A stretch of 64,000 bases of DNA from Rhizopus arrhizus (Eukaryota > Mucoromycota > Mucoromycetes > Mucorales > Rhizopodaceae): contig JAKZZE010000013.1 in the NCBI GenBank assembly GCA_024220505.1, positions 62,001 to 126,000 on the forward strand. The letters run 5' to 3'. The notes beneath the pieces are model-generated. The model did no database searches, had not been told where the DNA came from, and was given only the letters and a program-made list of their open reading frames with translations. Made by a program: the position numbers and the translations under genes. This document shows, in pieces, positions 11,066-21,865 of the stretch. Each line of letters opens with the position of its first letter. The first letter of the stretch is position 1.

Positions 11066-11288
11066 TGTAATGAAATTGAGTTTTAATAGAGAACGAAAAG
11101 GAATCAAAGAGTGATTTATATAAATTGAATAATTTTTATTGAATAAAGAATATAGGGATATTTATACTATTCTAGAGGCTTCCAAGTATTCGGTTCAAGT
11201 CTTGAAAATAGGTTAGTTACTTTCTACATTGTTGCTTCGGATCCGTTTCTCAATTAGGATATCAGCGTGACTTGTTTTGTTCGTCACA
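11066..11288 (-). repeat. 3' LTR of element B (left copy)
   Basis: 223 bp. On the plus strand it starts TGTAATGAAA and ends TCGTCACA. The Pol reading frame runs into this LTR and stops at 11213. Confidence 0.9.
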
Positions 11289-14200
11289 TCATCCCCTCCT
11301 TCTAAAGGCTTGGACACCAATTGTTCTCGATCTTCTTGTGTAAACCATGGACGCATGTGTTTTGCATTAGCCGTTGTGATATACTTGTTGGGATCGCTTT
11401 GACGAACGATCTTAAAGGATGTTCCTTCTTTATTGTTGAAAGCCACTACGATCCAAGGACCAGACCACCGTTCTTTGGGGAAACCGGATTTTTCTAAGTT
11501 CTTTCTGGCCACAAGGTCTCCAATCTTGTAATCGTATTTTACTCGTTTGCCTTTGTTATAGGTTCGCTTTTGACGCACTTGAGATTTCTCTATGTTCTTG
11601 AGAACACGACCATGGAGCAGCGGCAAGTGGTTGTTCAAATAAGCAGCCCATTGTTCTGTTTCATAGGGTTTCCTTTGTCCGAGCTCGATATCCGGCATAG
11701 TAGGGATTTTTGCCTTTCTTCCATAAAGAACTTCAAACGGAGAGAATCCAGTACTTGCCTGAGTTGCTGTGTTATATGCAAACGTAACGAAGGGTAGATG
11801 TTGATCCCATTCCAAAGGGTCTTGATCTGCGCATATAGCCAAACTAGTCTTGATTGTGCGATTGATGCGTTCCACTAGACCATCCGTTTGCGGGTGTTCT
11901 ACCGAAGTTAGCGAGCGTTGGATACCTAACTGACGGCAAACCTGAACCATTGCTTCAGATACATAATTAGAGCCATTGTCCGTAATTAGTCTTGCTGGTA
12001 CACCAAGTTTGAGCACCACCTCAAAGAGTAGGATCGGGACCACATGATCCGTATCAAAACTAGGTAAAGCAGCAGTAACCACCCATTTGCTTAGGTATTC
12101 CATGAAGACCAGTAGATACTTGTTACCTTGTTTACTTTCGGTGAGGACGGCCACGTCTGAAGCCCATATTTCTCCTAGGTATGATGGAAGGATCGACTTT
12201 AACGGAGCCGCTGTAGATTCTGTACGAACCTTACGTCTTTGACATGCTTCACAATGCTTCACCCAGGTTTCAACGTCTTGCTTAATAGATGGCCACCAAC
12301 CCATTTGTTTTACCTTGTCCATAGTTTTAGCCACCCCAAAGTGTCCACCAAGATGTCCATCATGAGCTTGACGCAGTATCATGGAGGTTAAGGAACGAGG
12401 TATTCTTGGAACGTTCGTATCTCCCACTTTCCTTGCTAGTACGCCATTTATCCAGGTATTAGGATACGATACCCCTTCCCGTAGAATTATCTTGATTTCC
12501 GGGTCTTGCAGTTGTAATTGTTTGAACCTTTCCAGTGTAAGTTGATCAGAAACTTGTGAGTTTTGAGCTAACCGACTTAGCGCATCCGCATCTTGATTTA
12601 GTGTACCCTTTTTGTGAACTATCGTGAAATGGTAAGACTGTAGTGCCATAATCCATCGAGCAATCCGTCCTTTTGGTAGCTTCGTAGACAAAATTGGTTT
12701 TAGAGCCGCATGATCCGTATGGATGGTAAAATCTGCACCGTATACGTATGGATGAAAGTAATCTAGAGCCCAGACAATAGCCAAACATTCCTTTTCCGTG
12801 GTATGATAATTTTCTTCAGCAGCTGTCAGGGTTCTACTTGCAAAGGCTACCGGTCGGCCTGCTTGTACCAAAACAGCCCCCAGTCCATAGTTACTTGCGT
12901 CGCAGTGAAGATCGTATGGTAGCCTCGGATTAGGGTACGCCAACAAGGGTAGATTCATTATCTGGCTTTTGAGTGTTTTGAAGGCTTCATCTGCTTCCTT
13001 TGACCATGTGAAATCTTCTTCTTTTCTTAATAACTTGTATAGTGGTCTTGCTGTAGAAGAGAGGTCCTTAAGGAATTTATGATAAAAAGCACAGAAGCCT
13101 AGAAATCTCATCAGCTGTTTAACTGATGTTGGTGTAGGCCATGTCTTGATTACAGCTACCTTGTCTGGGTCGGAACGTATACCTTCGCCACTAACCAAGA
13201 ATCCCAGAAATTTGACTTCGCGCTTGAAGAATTGACATTTCTTTGCCGAGATCTTGAGGTTGTACGAGTCCAGTCGCTTGAGTACCATCTTGAGGTCGTC
13301 TTCGTGCTGTTGCGCTGAAGGGCTGTAGATGATGATATCATCGAGGTAGACCATGGCTCGAGGGACACCACGTAAAACAATGTGCATGAATCGCATGAAT
13401 GAGCTCGGACCATTTACTACACCGAAGGGCATACATGTGAATTCATACAAAGAACCATTTGCTACGAATGCTGTTTTCTTAGCGTCCTTCTCATCCAAGG
13501 GTAATTGCCAATAACCTGATTTTAAGTCGACAGTTGAGAAGTAGTAGCTACCATGCAGTTTGTCTAAAAGTTCTGAAATCCTCGGGAGTGGGTACTTGTC
13601 TTTTACGGTTATTTTGTTCAATCCTCTATAGTCTACGCAGAATCGAAAACGGCCATCGGGTTTACGAATTAACACCACAGGGGAACACCAATCACTTGTA
13701 CTAGGGACTATTACTTTCTTCTTGAGCATTTCTTCTACTTCCTTCTGGATTGCTTGATTTTCAGTTTCAGATCGCCGATAGTCTCGAGTAACGCATGGAA
13801 GGGCGTTTCTAGTATCAATACGGTGCTTGTACGGAGCAGTTGTGATTGATTGTGTTTCCGTTTCCATTGTTAAACCTGGGTTGTCGTTTAACAATTGCTC
13901 TACCAATTCTGCATTGTTATTACTAGCTTGAATCTTCCCGATCGATTTCTTGCCAGGATATAGTACGATATCTTCCTTGATCATCCAATCCATTCCTAGT
14001 ATAATGTGTTCATTTTGATTCTTCACCACGTAGAGATGTGCAGTCGATGTGATATTGTTCTCGAATGTGAATTCCAAAATAGCCTTTTCGTTTGTAGTTT
14101 GAATTGTCGAATTACCATACCGGATCATTTGGGCAGGACATGAGTAGCGCGGTAGGTCTAATCGATGAGCATCTTCTTCCGCAATTGAGCACATTGTAGA

Positions 14201-14945
14201 ACCAGTATCAATCAGGACATCTTCTTCACCTTGAGAAGTCTGAACGCGGATCATAAAGCGCCGGTTACTAAGATCATATGTACTTTCAACTTCAGCATTG
14301 TTGTTAGCTTGAAGAGATTGAGAGAATATGTTAATATCTGACTCTTTATAGTTATTTTCGTTGTTAACTTCCCTTTTAGAGGTCTGTATATCTTGATTGT
14401 TCTGGTTTTGATATCGCTTCTGGTTTCCAGTCTTGACACGGCAGTCTTTCTTCATGTGACCTTTCTTGTTGCACTTGTAGCATCGAATAGATCTTGAGTC
14501 ACGGGGGTTTCTTAGATTTGTTTTACTTTGGTAGTTCTGAATATCCATGGCCTTGTCTTCTTTTTCTTGAGTTGAGAGCTCTGGGTACCGGGGCGAATAA
14601 GTTGTCTTATTTTCAGCTTGAATTAAAAGATCAGATTCAACCTCAATACAAATGTTCACAGCTTCGCTATACGTTGTAGGACCACGGTATATTATTGCTC
14701 TTGTCATTTCTGGGTTAACCGCTGTTTTGAAATATCCGATTAACTGACGCTCAGAATAAATTTCTGCACGACGAGCCACCTCTCTAAATTGTTGCGCAAA
14801 TACCACCATGCGAGTCTTGCCTTGCTTGATGTGTTTCAATTCATTCAGAGCAGCTTCTACAGTATCTTCACCACCTGCAAAGTACTTAACAAACGCCTTT
14901 TCTAGCTTTATCCAGTCGCGCTTGATTTCCGGTAATAGATACATA

Positions 14946-15157
14946 CAGTTGTTGGAATAATTGTTCGGATGTTTTGCAATTTTATACTTTTCGCTTTGTA
15001 TCTCTGCAATCAGATAGGATAGAGCTACTTACAATACCTCATTAGAAAGCGACGGTTTTCATGTATAACATATAAAAATTTAAGGTTATGGTATTACTTC
15101 CATATATAGTAAGGTCAAATTGCGTCAAGCATATGCATTCGAACAATTTTTCCAACT
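14946..15157 (+). repeat. Left terminal inverted repeat of Tc1-like element
   Basis: About 212 bp, from CAGTTGTTGGAATAATTG to TTTTTCCAACT. The outer end motif recurs in inverted form at the inner end (CGAACAATTTTTCCAACT), so the repeat is itself bounded by short inverted copies. Confidence 0.9.
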
Positions 15158-15334
15158 CAATGCATTCTATAATGATGATATCATTGGCGTTTCTGACGTC
15201 ACAAATACAGCATTACAAAATGACGTAATAATGAAATAGCGCTTTTGCTTTTAGTCAGAGCTTAAAATATATAAATAAGGCTGGATTTTGCAGTGTTTCC
15301 CTTCTATCTTGTACAGCCTATACTTCTTTATATC

Positions 15335-16366
15335 ATGGTACACCCTTTATCTCGTAGCAAGCAAGAAAGCATCCGGTCGTTGTTGAAAAAGGGTTTATCA
15401 TACTCAAAAATCATGAAACGAGTTCCAGGAGTATCAAGGTCCACTTTGAGCAAGTACAAGAACTTGTATACACCTAAACGTACTCGAGGTCATGCTGGTA
15501 GAAAGACTACTATAAGCTCAACGACAAAGAATTACTTGAAGAGAGAACTTATAAATGGTTCACTTCAAACAGCAAAGAGCGTATGGTCATATTTAAGCAG
15601 TATTGGCTATAAGATAGGCTATTTTGGTACAGTAAAAATGCTTCACAACATGGGTTTCAGTACCCAAATTAAGAACAAAAAGCCTCTCCTCAAAAAGCCA
15701 CACATGGAAGCTAGACTAAAATGGGCTAAAGCTCACAAAGGTTGAACAGAAGATGACTAGAGGCGTATGGCGTTTTCTGATGAGACCAAGATTAATGTTT
15801 GGGGCTCAGATGGTTGTAAAGGCTTTTGAAGAAGACCTGGTGACAAATGGCAACCTCATCATCTTGACCTTACAGTCAAAGGAGGAGCTGGCAGTGTGAT
15901 GCTTTGGGGTTGTATGACATGGAATGGTCCTGGATATGCCTGCGCAATTGTGGACGGTACTATGAAAGCATCAGATTATGTTCATATCCTGTCAACTACA
16001 CTGATGGACAGCCTGAACTACTGTGGCTACAATCAGGAGGCTATCTATTTTCAACAAGATAACGATCCTAAGCACACATTGAAGCTTGCTCGTGCTTGGT
16101 TTAAAGAAAATGGGTTTAAAGAAGAGCACATCTTCAATTGGCCAGCTCAAATTCCTGATTTGAATCCTATAGAGCATCTCTGGCACCATTTGAAGTTGAG
16201 GCTGAGTTTGTATGAAGGTAGGACTAAAGGAGTGCATGATCTCTGGTCTAGAATCGAGAAAGAATGGAACTCTTTTACTAAAGAGCAGTGCCAAGCATAT
16301 ATCAAGAGTATGCCAGCTCGTTGTAGAGCAGTCATTAAAGCTAAAGGCGGTTATACACGATATTGA
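15335..16366 (+). pseudogene. Tc1-like transposase with three in-frame stops
   Basis: DDE transposase for cut-and-paste at TA. The frame starts at ATG 15335. The N-terminal helix-turn-helix region includes SRSKQESIRSLLKKGLS and GVSRSTLSKY. Catalytic motifs are FSDETKINVWGSDG, QQDNDPKH and PDLNPIEHLW, with 37 residues between the second Asp and the Glu. Stops lie at 15743-15745 (TGA), 15758-15760 (TAG) and 15827-15829 (TGA), all in one frame and all around the first catalytic Asp. Each sits where relatives have Trp, one transition from TGG. Without them the frame would run about 343 codons, the usual length for the family. This copy is probably inactive but could be moved by a related transposase. 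Confidence 0.9.
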
Positions 16367-16380
16367 ATAAAAGATGATTC

Positions 16381-16592
16381 AGTTGGAAAAATTGTTCGAA
16401 TGCATATGCTTGACGCAATTTGACCTTACTATATATGGAAGTAATACCATAACCTTAAATTTTTATATGTTATACATGAAAACCGTCGCTTTCTAATGAG
16501 GTATTGTAAGTAGCTCTATCCTATCTGATTGCAGAGATACAAAGCGAAAAGTATAAAATTGCAAAACATCCGAACAATTATTCCAACAACTG
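16381..16592 (-). repeat. Right terminal inverted repeat of Tc1-like element
   Basis: Reverse complement of 14946-15157, beginning immediately downstream of the transposase stop and ending CAACAACTG before the TA. Confidence 0.9.
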
Positions 16593-17558
16593 TATACCAA
16601 GAGAGGGCAGGTCCCTTGAAGCGAACTTGCAAGTCATCCAATTGTTCTTGTTCAGAGAAGTGCAAATGACAGCAAACACTTTTGTATTCAGCTAACCAGT
16701 CTTTAGCTTCTTGTACACTTCCATTTGCAAAAATGGGTATCCGTACACGGCGTCGACGTTCACGTATTTCTTCTTGGTTGATCTTATCTTGCCTAGACAC
16801 CTCAGTTAACGTAGCCGTTTGTTGTTTGCTAGATTCTTTTCCTTCTTTCCATAGAAGATTTTCCTTCCGGAGTTCCAAGATAATGTTTCTTAACTCCTGT
16901 ATCATAGCATCCTTTTCGTCCTTTTCTTCGCCATTGGCCTTAAGTTCTTCCTGTATAGGATTAATGACAATCTGTATAATTTCCTGGGGTAGATCTAAAT
17001 CTTGACAAACCGCCAGAGTAGGCCAATGACACTCCTTTATGAACATTGTTAGGTTCGACTTCATGTTACGAAGACACCAAGTAATGTTATCTTTAATATA
17101 TTCTCTTGCAGGAATAACATTCATATCACGCTCATTTATAGTTGCTTGTAGAGCTTCCGATTTTTGGTTCTGTTCTTCGATAATAGTCATCAGTGAATCC
17201 CTAGCTTGTGGTGGGATCACATGTATCGTAGACATAATGTTATGTATACGCTGGTTCATTGCTTGTACCTCTTGTATTTGTTCATCTCTTCCCCCATTGA
17301 CATACGCGAGCATATCGAGATAAATAGCCTTGTATGATTGAAGAGCCTGTAGTAATGTATCATCATCAGGGAGAGATAACCCATCGCCTCCGTTAACAGA
17401 GAAAAAACTAGCTACCGAAACTGCAGCCGAAGACTTCCTGAAGTTTTGCAGAACAGAACCGACTGGAGAGGAGGTAGCGGGTGCCTTAGAGGCCTTCGAT
17501 GTGGCAGGCGCCGATGACGAGACAGAGGAATTTATAGCCATAGATGCTTCTCCACCAA

Positions 17559-17781
17559 TGTAATGAAATTGAGTTTTAATAGAGAACGAAAAGGAATCAA
17601 AGAGTGATTTATATAAATTGAATAATTTTTATTGAATAAAGAATATAGGGATATTTATACTATTCTAGAGGCTTCCAAGTATTCGGTTCAAGTCTTGAAA
17701 ATAGGTTAGTTACTTTCTACATTGTTGCTTCGGATCCGTTTCTCAATTAGGATATCAGCGTGACTTGTTTTATTCGTCACA
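17559..17781 (-). repeat. 5' LTR of element B (right copy)
   Basis: 223-bp direct copy of 11066-11288 with one base difference near its end. Confidence 0.9.
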
Positions 17782-17786
17782 TGTAC

Positions 17787-18067
17787 GCAGTCACATTTAC
17801 AGACAAACATCACTTTAGCAATAAATTCCTGTTCAGGGTTTATTATCGCCTAAATGCTTTGTTCCATTCTTGAACACTATACTTTATATGTTTATATAAA
17901 GAGCCACTATACGTTATATGACTTAACCCTACCAAGCACCTATTTCTTACAACAAATAGAGCTCATCTTGACATCTCAAACCTCATTTTCGACATTCACT
18001 TAAACAAACATATTTTCACTTGCCACATTAATTCCAGAAAAGATAGTTACAACCTGGAAGGGGGCAA
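17787..18067 (+). other. Element A 3' non-coding region, second part, with polypurine tract
   Basis: Continuation of 10924-11065 after removal of element B and the second TGTAC (17782-17786). It ends in a purine tract against the 3' LTR. No reading frame is seen. Confidence 0.7.
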
Positions 18068-18408
18068 TGTCATGTTTTGACATGTCAATAAGATACAGTC
18101 TTATCATTCTGGACTAAATCTTTACAAATGAGTTTGAATAAGAATAGAACCTGATAATTATCACTGCCCTAAACAGCCAAGTTTCACTTTCATCTCAACA
18201 GTTGATTATTAACATCAGTCTATAAAATTTTTCTTATACATGTCAAATCATATCGGTCGTAACTATTTTTGTCATCTAATCTCAGGTCTTGCTCAACTAA
18301 TATAAATAGCCTTGAAATCTTTCTTTAATAAAAGTATTCGATTTTAGAACTATTGTTCGGTCTCGTTAATTCTTCTTGATCCTATTTTTGAATACTTAAA
18401 ACACTTCA
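18068..18408 (+). repeat. 3' LTR of element A
   Basis: 341 bp direct copy of 5670-6010, preceded by the polypurine tract ending at 18067. Confidence 0.9.
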
Positions 18409-18566
18409 CAAGCGCGTCATAGAAGTCTTCTTCATTTCCGCCTTCTTCAAATCCACGCTTGAGACTGTCATAAATGGTCGCAGCTGCTCTCGCTTGTAAT
18501 CGGACTCGTTCTGCATCCCTGTACTTGTTGTTGATAAGTTGGAAGGAATCAACTTGATGGCGTTTA

Positions 18567-19261
18567 TGTTTAGGAAAAGGGAGTTTTAGGTAAATATAAT
18601 ATAGCAATCTGTTTAGGAAAGGGGAGTTTTAAGTAAATATAATATAGCAATCAAAGATAAAGAAATACTGTTAGAACTTGGTATCTCTTTATTAAGTTAA
18701 GATAACTATGATTAAGATTAAAAAATAAATTCTACATGTAAAAAGTGAGAGTATTTATAGACATGATACGGATAAAGAATTAGGACAGATTCATAATCAA
18801 TTTGACAGAATAGATGATTACTATTTCTAATTATTAGTTTAGCCTGTTCCTAGCTTGTATTGTCAATTATGCTATTGGGATGGTTTCAGATATAACTATT
18901 TAAGGAGACGGTACGGATGAATATAAAGACTTTTAGTTCCGTGATTGGATATCATTGTTAACAATAATATCTCAGTCAGGATAAATGTTTTCATGACTAA
19001 TGATGATCCGGTAAGTAATCGTCATTCCTTATTCAACATGCTCATACTATCGCTAAACTATATTACAACCATGTCATCTTATTTGACTATGTGAAGTTAA
19101 TATGAATAAAGCTTAATATAAAAATCTAATCAAAGTATTTTATTGATCTGTGTTGGGAATAATGTTATAAATGATTCCAAGTTATGTCAACATATTATTC
19201 AGGATCATATCCGATTCCTTTTACTAAAATAAAGTGGCTATAATCTTATGTATCCTTAACA
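18567..19261. mobile_element. Solo LTR, 695 bp, in DIRS Gag, with duplicated end
   Basis: Begins TGTTTAGG and ends CTTAACA, flanked by GTTTA (18562-18566) and GCTTA (19262-19266), an imperfect 5-bp duplication. Removing it joins the Gag frame (INDLK then RHQVDSFQ). The first 43 bases (18567-18609) are repeated in tandem at 18610-18652 with a few differences. Confidence 0.75.
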
Positions 19262-19644
19262 GCTTAAGATCGTTGATGAAGTCCTTGTTGATGGTTTCAC
19301 TGATTGTCCATTTACCTCCTTTGATCTTTGGTGTTTCTCGAGCAAATCGTTTAAGATTGCTTTGTATGGTACTTTTCGCAGACTGATCCAATTCTTCAAG
19401 GATGTCCTCTGAAAGTTCTTGGAATTCATGTCGTTCTGCTTCTTCAACTTTGAGTTTTCTTGTGAATTCGCGGAAGAGTTGTTCGACTTCGGTTCTCGTA
19501 AATGTTTGTTCATCGTTGCTTTGAGGTAATGGGATATTTTCCATAATATAATCCACGATGCGCGGCTTAAGAAGATATAAAGAGAGACATTGTAAAACTT
19601 TTTTATTAATATATATTGAAAAATGAAGCGGCTTTTGAATGAGT

Positions 19645-19707
19645 ATTACCACCACATCAGAGTGTGATACGAAGGCAACAACGATTGATTTACGTAGGAC
19701 AAACAAT
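19645..19707 (+). repeat. DIRS right (5') inverted terminal repeat
   Basis: Inverted partner of 1088-1150. The match stops abruptly at 19707, where sequence matching a Gypsy integrase gene (resumed at 38157) begins. I take 19707 as the outer end of the DIRS element. Confidence 0.75.
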
Positions 19708-19708
19708 A

Positions 19709-19721
19709 CATTTTGGTGATT
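19709..19721. repeat. LINE target duplication, left copy
   Basis: CATTTTGGTGATT, repeated at 38157-38169. The last T is ambiguous with the poly(A) tail. The sequence is part of a Gypsy integrase codon series (YILVIVD). Confidence 0.85.
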
Positions 19722-21865
19722 TTTTTTTTATAAGGAGACAAGTCTCTGAGTTTATTAAGTAACCGATTTAAAATGGCACGTGATATGTTTTTGTAGATTT
19801 TAAGGATTTTAAATTGTTTTTGTGTTTTTGTTTTATGAAATGATTTAGTTGAAAGAGAGATCACCCGTATAAGTGTGAGATCGACGTCGAGATGAATAAC
19901 ACGGCAGTACTAAATGCGGAAGAGGTACAGGAGAGATTCCTTCGGAAATAAGTATTTCTTGCAAGGAGGCAGACAAAAGTTGATTAGCAGAACTTATTGT
20001 GGCAGAAGTGGTAAAAGGACGTTGATCGAAGATCGAGGACCAGTGGTTGCGCCAGACAGCTAACAAGATATTACCGAAGAAGATTGAAGGCTCTTGAATA
20101 GCAGTGGGGCTGCAAGTAGGAAACTGCAAGAGAAAAAGGGCGCATCGTAACGAAAAGGTCGAGAAAGGCTGTTCAAACTGCGAGACCCAGAGGGACGACC
20201 AAACGGCAAGTTTGCGAGGACATTCGAGGAGGAAATGAGATGGTGTTTCTTCTGGTGCATTGCAAATATGACAAATTTTTGACGTCCAATACAGGTTCGA
20301 TCGACAAGGCAGTTTGTTGTGAAGTAGCCTGTACCAGATGTCACGGCTTTGCGGTCTAAGAGGGAAGCGCCATAAGGCGAGCCATTTCGAGGAGGTAAGA
20401 TTCGGATAAAGGTTTGAAGAAGGTACAGACGGACAACATAAACGACGATAACGTCGAGAGGTGAGACGGAGGCGGACCCCAGGATGATCAACTAAGGACA
20501 TTGTAACCAGGAAAGGGGACATATCGACTAGAGAGTGGGTCACTGGAATAAACGATGAGTGAGGACGCAGAAAAGCTCGAATAAAGAATGGTTGAAGCTT
20601 CAATTGATCAAGTCGAACCCACTTTAAAAACCGTTTAGTTAGGTAGGGGTGAATGGAGATTTCGGCTGGGAGCTTCGGTTGTAATCTTCCCTTGGTAGGA
20701 TCGAATTTGTAAGCCAAGGAACAAGGCAGCTGAGCCATCGATTTCGGTAATGGACAGGAGGACGAGAAAACAGAAACATCACCCAGCTTGAGACATAGCG
20801 CTGTTTGAGGATTGATGACGACCTGGTCAAAGAGGTGCGGAAGATTATCCACAGCCGTGAAAAATAAGGAGAAGACGCCATCAGAGGATTGGGCCAAAGC
20901 TTTAGGTCGTAAGGAAGGAAAAACAAACGCCTGGCGATAATCCAAAAGTATAGGCACTTGGGACCCAACCGGTAAGGAATGCCTCAAGAGATTATCGACA
21001 AGCAGAGGCAATACAACGGACGATTGTAACGAACGATGGTTCCAGAAGGCGGAGGTAGGAGAGCAAGGACGATCATGAAGAAGAGGCAATAACCATCGCA
21101 ACTGTAGAGCACTTTGCTGGATGTGAGGGTTGAGAACCCCCAATCCACCTTTGTTGCGAGGAAAGCACATAGTCTCAAAGCTAACTCTTGGCGATCTTTT
21201 GGCAGAAACAAACCCTGATATTTGGGATTTCAGTCTTTTGAAGAATAATTTTGGAACGGAAAGAATGCGGAGCACATGCCACAATTTGGAGAGAATCAAA
21301 GAGTTTAAAATAGTAACACGACCCCGAACAGACAAAGACCGATGGGAGTGCAATTGCATACCAGTCGTAATTTTAGACAGTAGTGAAGTAAGATAAGTGT
21401 CACGTTGGGCAATGGAAGAATGGAGAGGAAAGCCCAAATAGATAACCGGTTCACGAGATGAGCTGTCATGCCAGGAGTGGATCTGTTGCTGCAAGAGAGG
21501 TGTCCGCCAAATACGCTGATAGCATAAGCGAGAACCTGAGAGGGAGACTGCTTCTGTTTCATTAAAGTTTACCTTTGCATTGGAAGCCTTAGCATATAAA
21601 TTGAGATGCTCATGTAAAATATTGAGCTCGTGTGGATCATTTAGGAAACAGACAACGTCATCCGCGTAGGCAAGCAATTTCACTTTGGAGCGAGACTCCA
21701 AGTCAGGGGGAGAGCAGACGGACCGTGGAAGCTGGAATCCAGAGACATGAGGGCTTGATAAAATACGTCGCAGGAGCGGCTCGAAAGCAAGGTTGAACAG
21801 AACCGGCGAGATGGGGTCACCTTGTCTGAGGCCTCTACGCTGAGGAACCGGTGGAGAAAGAAAGC

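Larger units (their letters stand above)
14946..16592 (+). mobile_element. Tc1-like DNA transposon with about 212-bp inverted repeats
   Basis: 1647 bp, flanked by the target TA (14944-14945 and 16593-16594). The terminal inverted repeats 14946-15157 and 16381-16592 are nearly identical. The element is inserted in the Gag gene of element B. Removing it with one TA restores the B frame (LSWY then MYLLPEI). Confidence 0.95.
11213..17541 (-). pseudogene. Element B Gag-Pol polyprotein, split by Tc1 insertion
   Basis: Pieces are 17541-16593 and 14943-11213. Joined with one TA copy they give 1560 codons in frame. The N-terminal piece is Gag with a helical, charged middle and a retrotransposon Gag core around KDWLAEYKSV and GPALSWY. 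The second piece continues Gag (RDWIKLEKAFVKYF), then the zinc knuckle CYKCNKKGHMKKDC, protease (VLIDTGSTMCS), reverse transcriptase (FCVDYRGLNKITV, MVYLDDIIIYS), RNase H (LHCDASNYGLG) and integrase (HHCC ending CEACQRRK, then ASDVAVLTE, ITDNGSNYVS and DGLVERINRT). It lacks a chromodomain. The last codons and the purine tract lie in and next to the 3' LTR. Apart from the transposon no break is seen. Confidence 0.9.
11066..17781 (-). mobile_element. Ty3/Gypsy element B without chromodomain, carrying a Tc1 transposon
   Basis: Short 223-bp direct LTRs (11066-11288 and 17559-17781) with one difference seen. The insertion is flanked by TGTAC (11061-11065 and 17782-17786) and reads on the minus strand. 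After the 5' LTR the minus strand reads T then TGGTGGAGAAGC, a plausible tRNA primer site, unlike A, C and D. A purine tract (GGAGGGGATGA) lies against the 3' LTR. A Tc1-like element is inserted at a TA in the Gag gene. Confidence 0.92.
5670..18408 (+). mobile_element. Ty3/Gypsy chromovirus A, with element B inserted in its 3' region
   Basis: Two 341-bp direct LTRs (5670-6010 and 18068-18408) differ at about four positions by eye. Between them lie one Gag-Pol frame (6058-10923) and a 3' non-coding part split by element B. A polypurine tract (GGAAGGGGGCAA) abuts the 3' LTR. The element sits in the DIRS Gag gene. Removing it joins the Gag codons in frame, but there is no target duplication: the flanks are GGGAG and CAAGC. 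Confidence 0.88.
2131..19544 (-). pseudogene. DIRS Gag-RT-RNase H-methyltransferase polyprotein in five pieces
   Basis: Coding pieces on the minus strand are 19544-19262, 18561-18409, 5669-5332, 4285-3423 and 2992-2131, after removal of inserts and one copy of each target duplication. Their summed length is divisible by three (about 832 codons). The first two pieces are Gag-like and highly charged. The third holds the DIRS RT lead-in GGRLSHFVQRW and GYKLQWISPP. The fourth holds the RT core with CKIDLKEAYVVVPIHE, AFGLSVAPRVFSKLM and the catalytic YYLDDN. The fifth holds RNase H (FVDASDSGWG, then YSDSLTALK) and a methyltransferase-like segment with DAFAARHNHRLPTYWS and LYLNPPW, the latter matching N6-adenine methyltransferase motif IV. 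A TGA at 3957-3959 lies in the RT where relatives usually have an aromatic residue, so the copy is probably inactive. Confidence 0.82.
1001..19707 (-). mobile_element. DIRS-type tyrosine-recombinase retrotransposon, host of a multi-level insertion nest
   Basis: The coding order on the minus strand is Gag, reverse transcriptase, RNase H, methyltransferase-like domain, then a tyrosine recombinase in an overlapping frame. That order and the use of a recombinase instead of a DDE integrase define DIRS elements. The right terminus (19645-19707) is an inverted copy, with one mismatch seen in 63 bases, of 1088-1150 inside the recombinase gene, as expected from DIRS inverted terminal repeats. Five insertions break the element: solo LTRs at 2998-3422, 4291-5331 (with another nested at 4582-5158) and 18567-19261, and the Gypsy element A at 5670-18408. 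Removing them leaves a continuous Gag-RT-RNase H frame with one internal stop. Confidence 0.85.
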
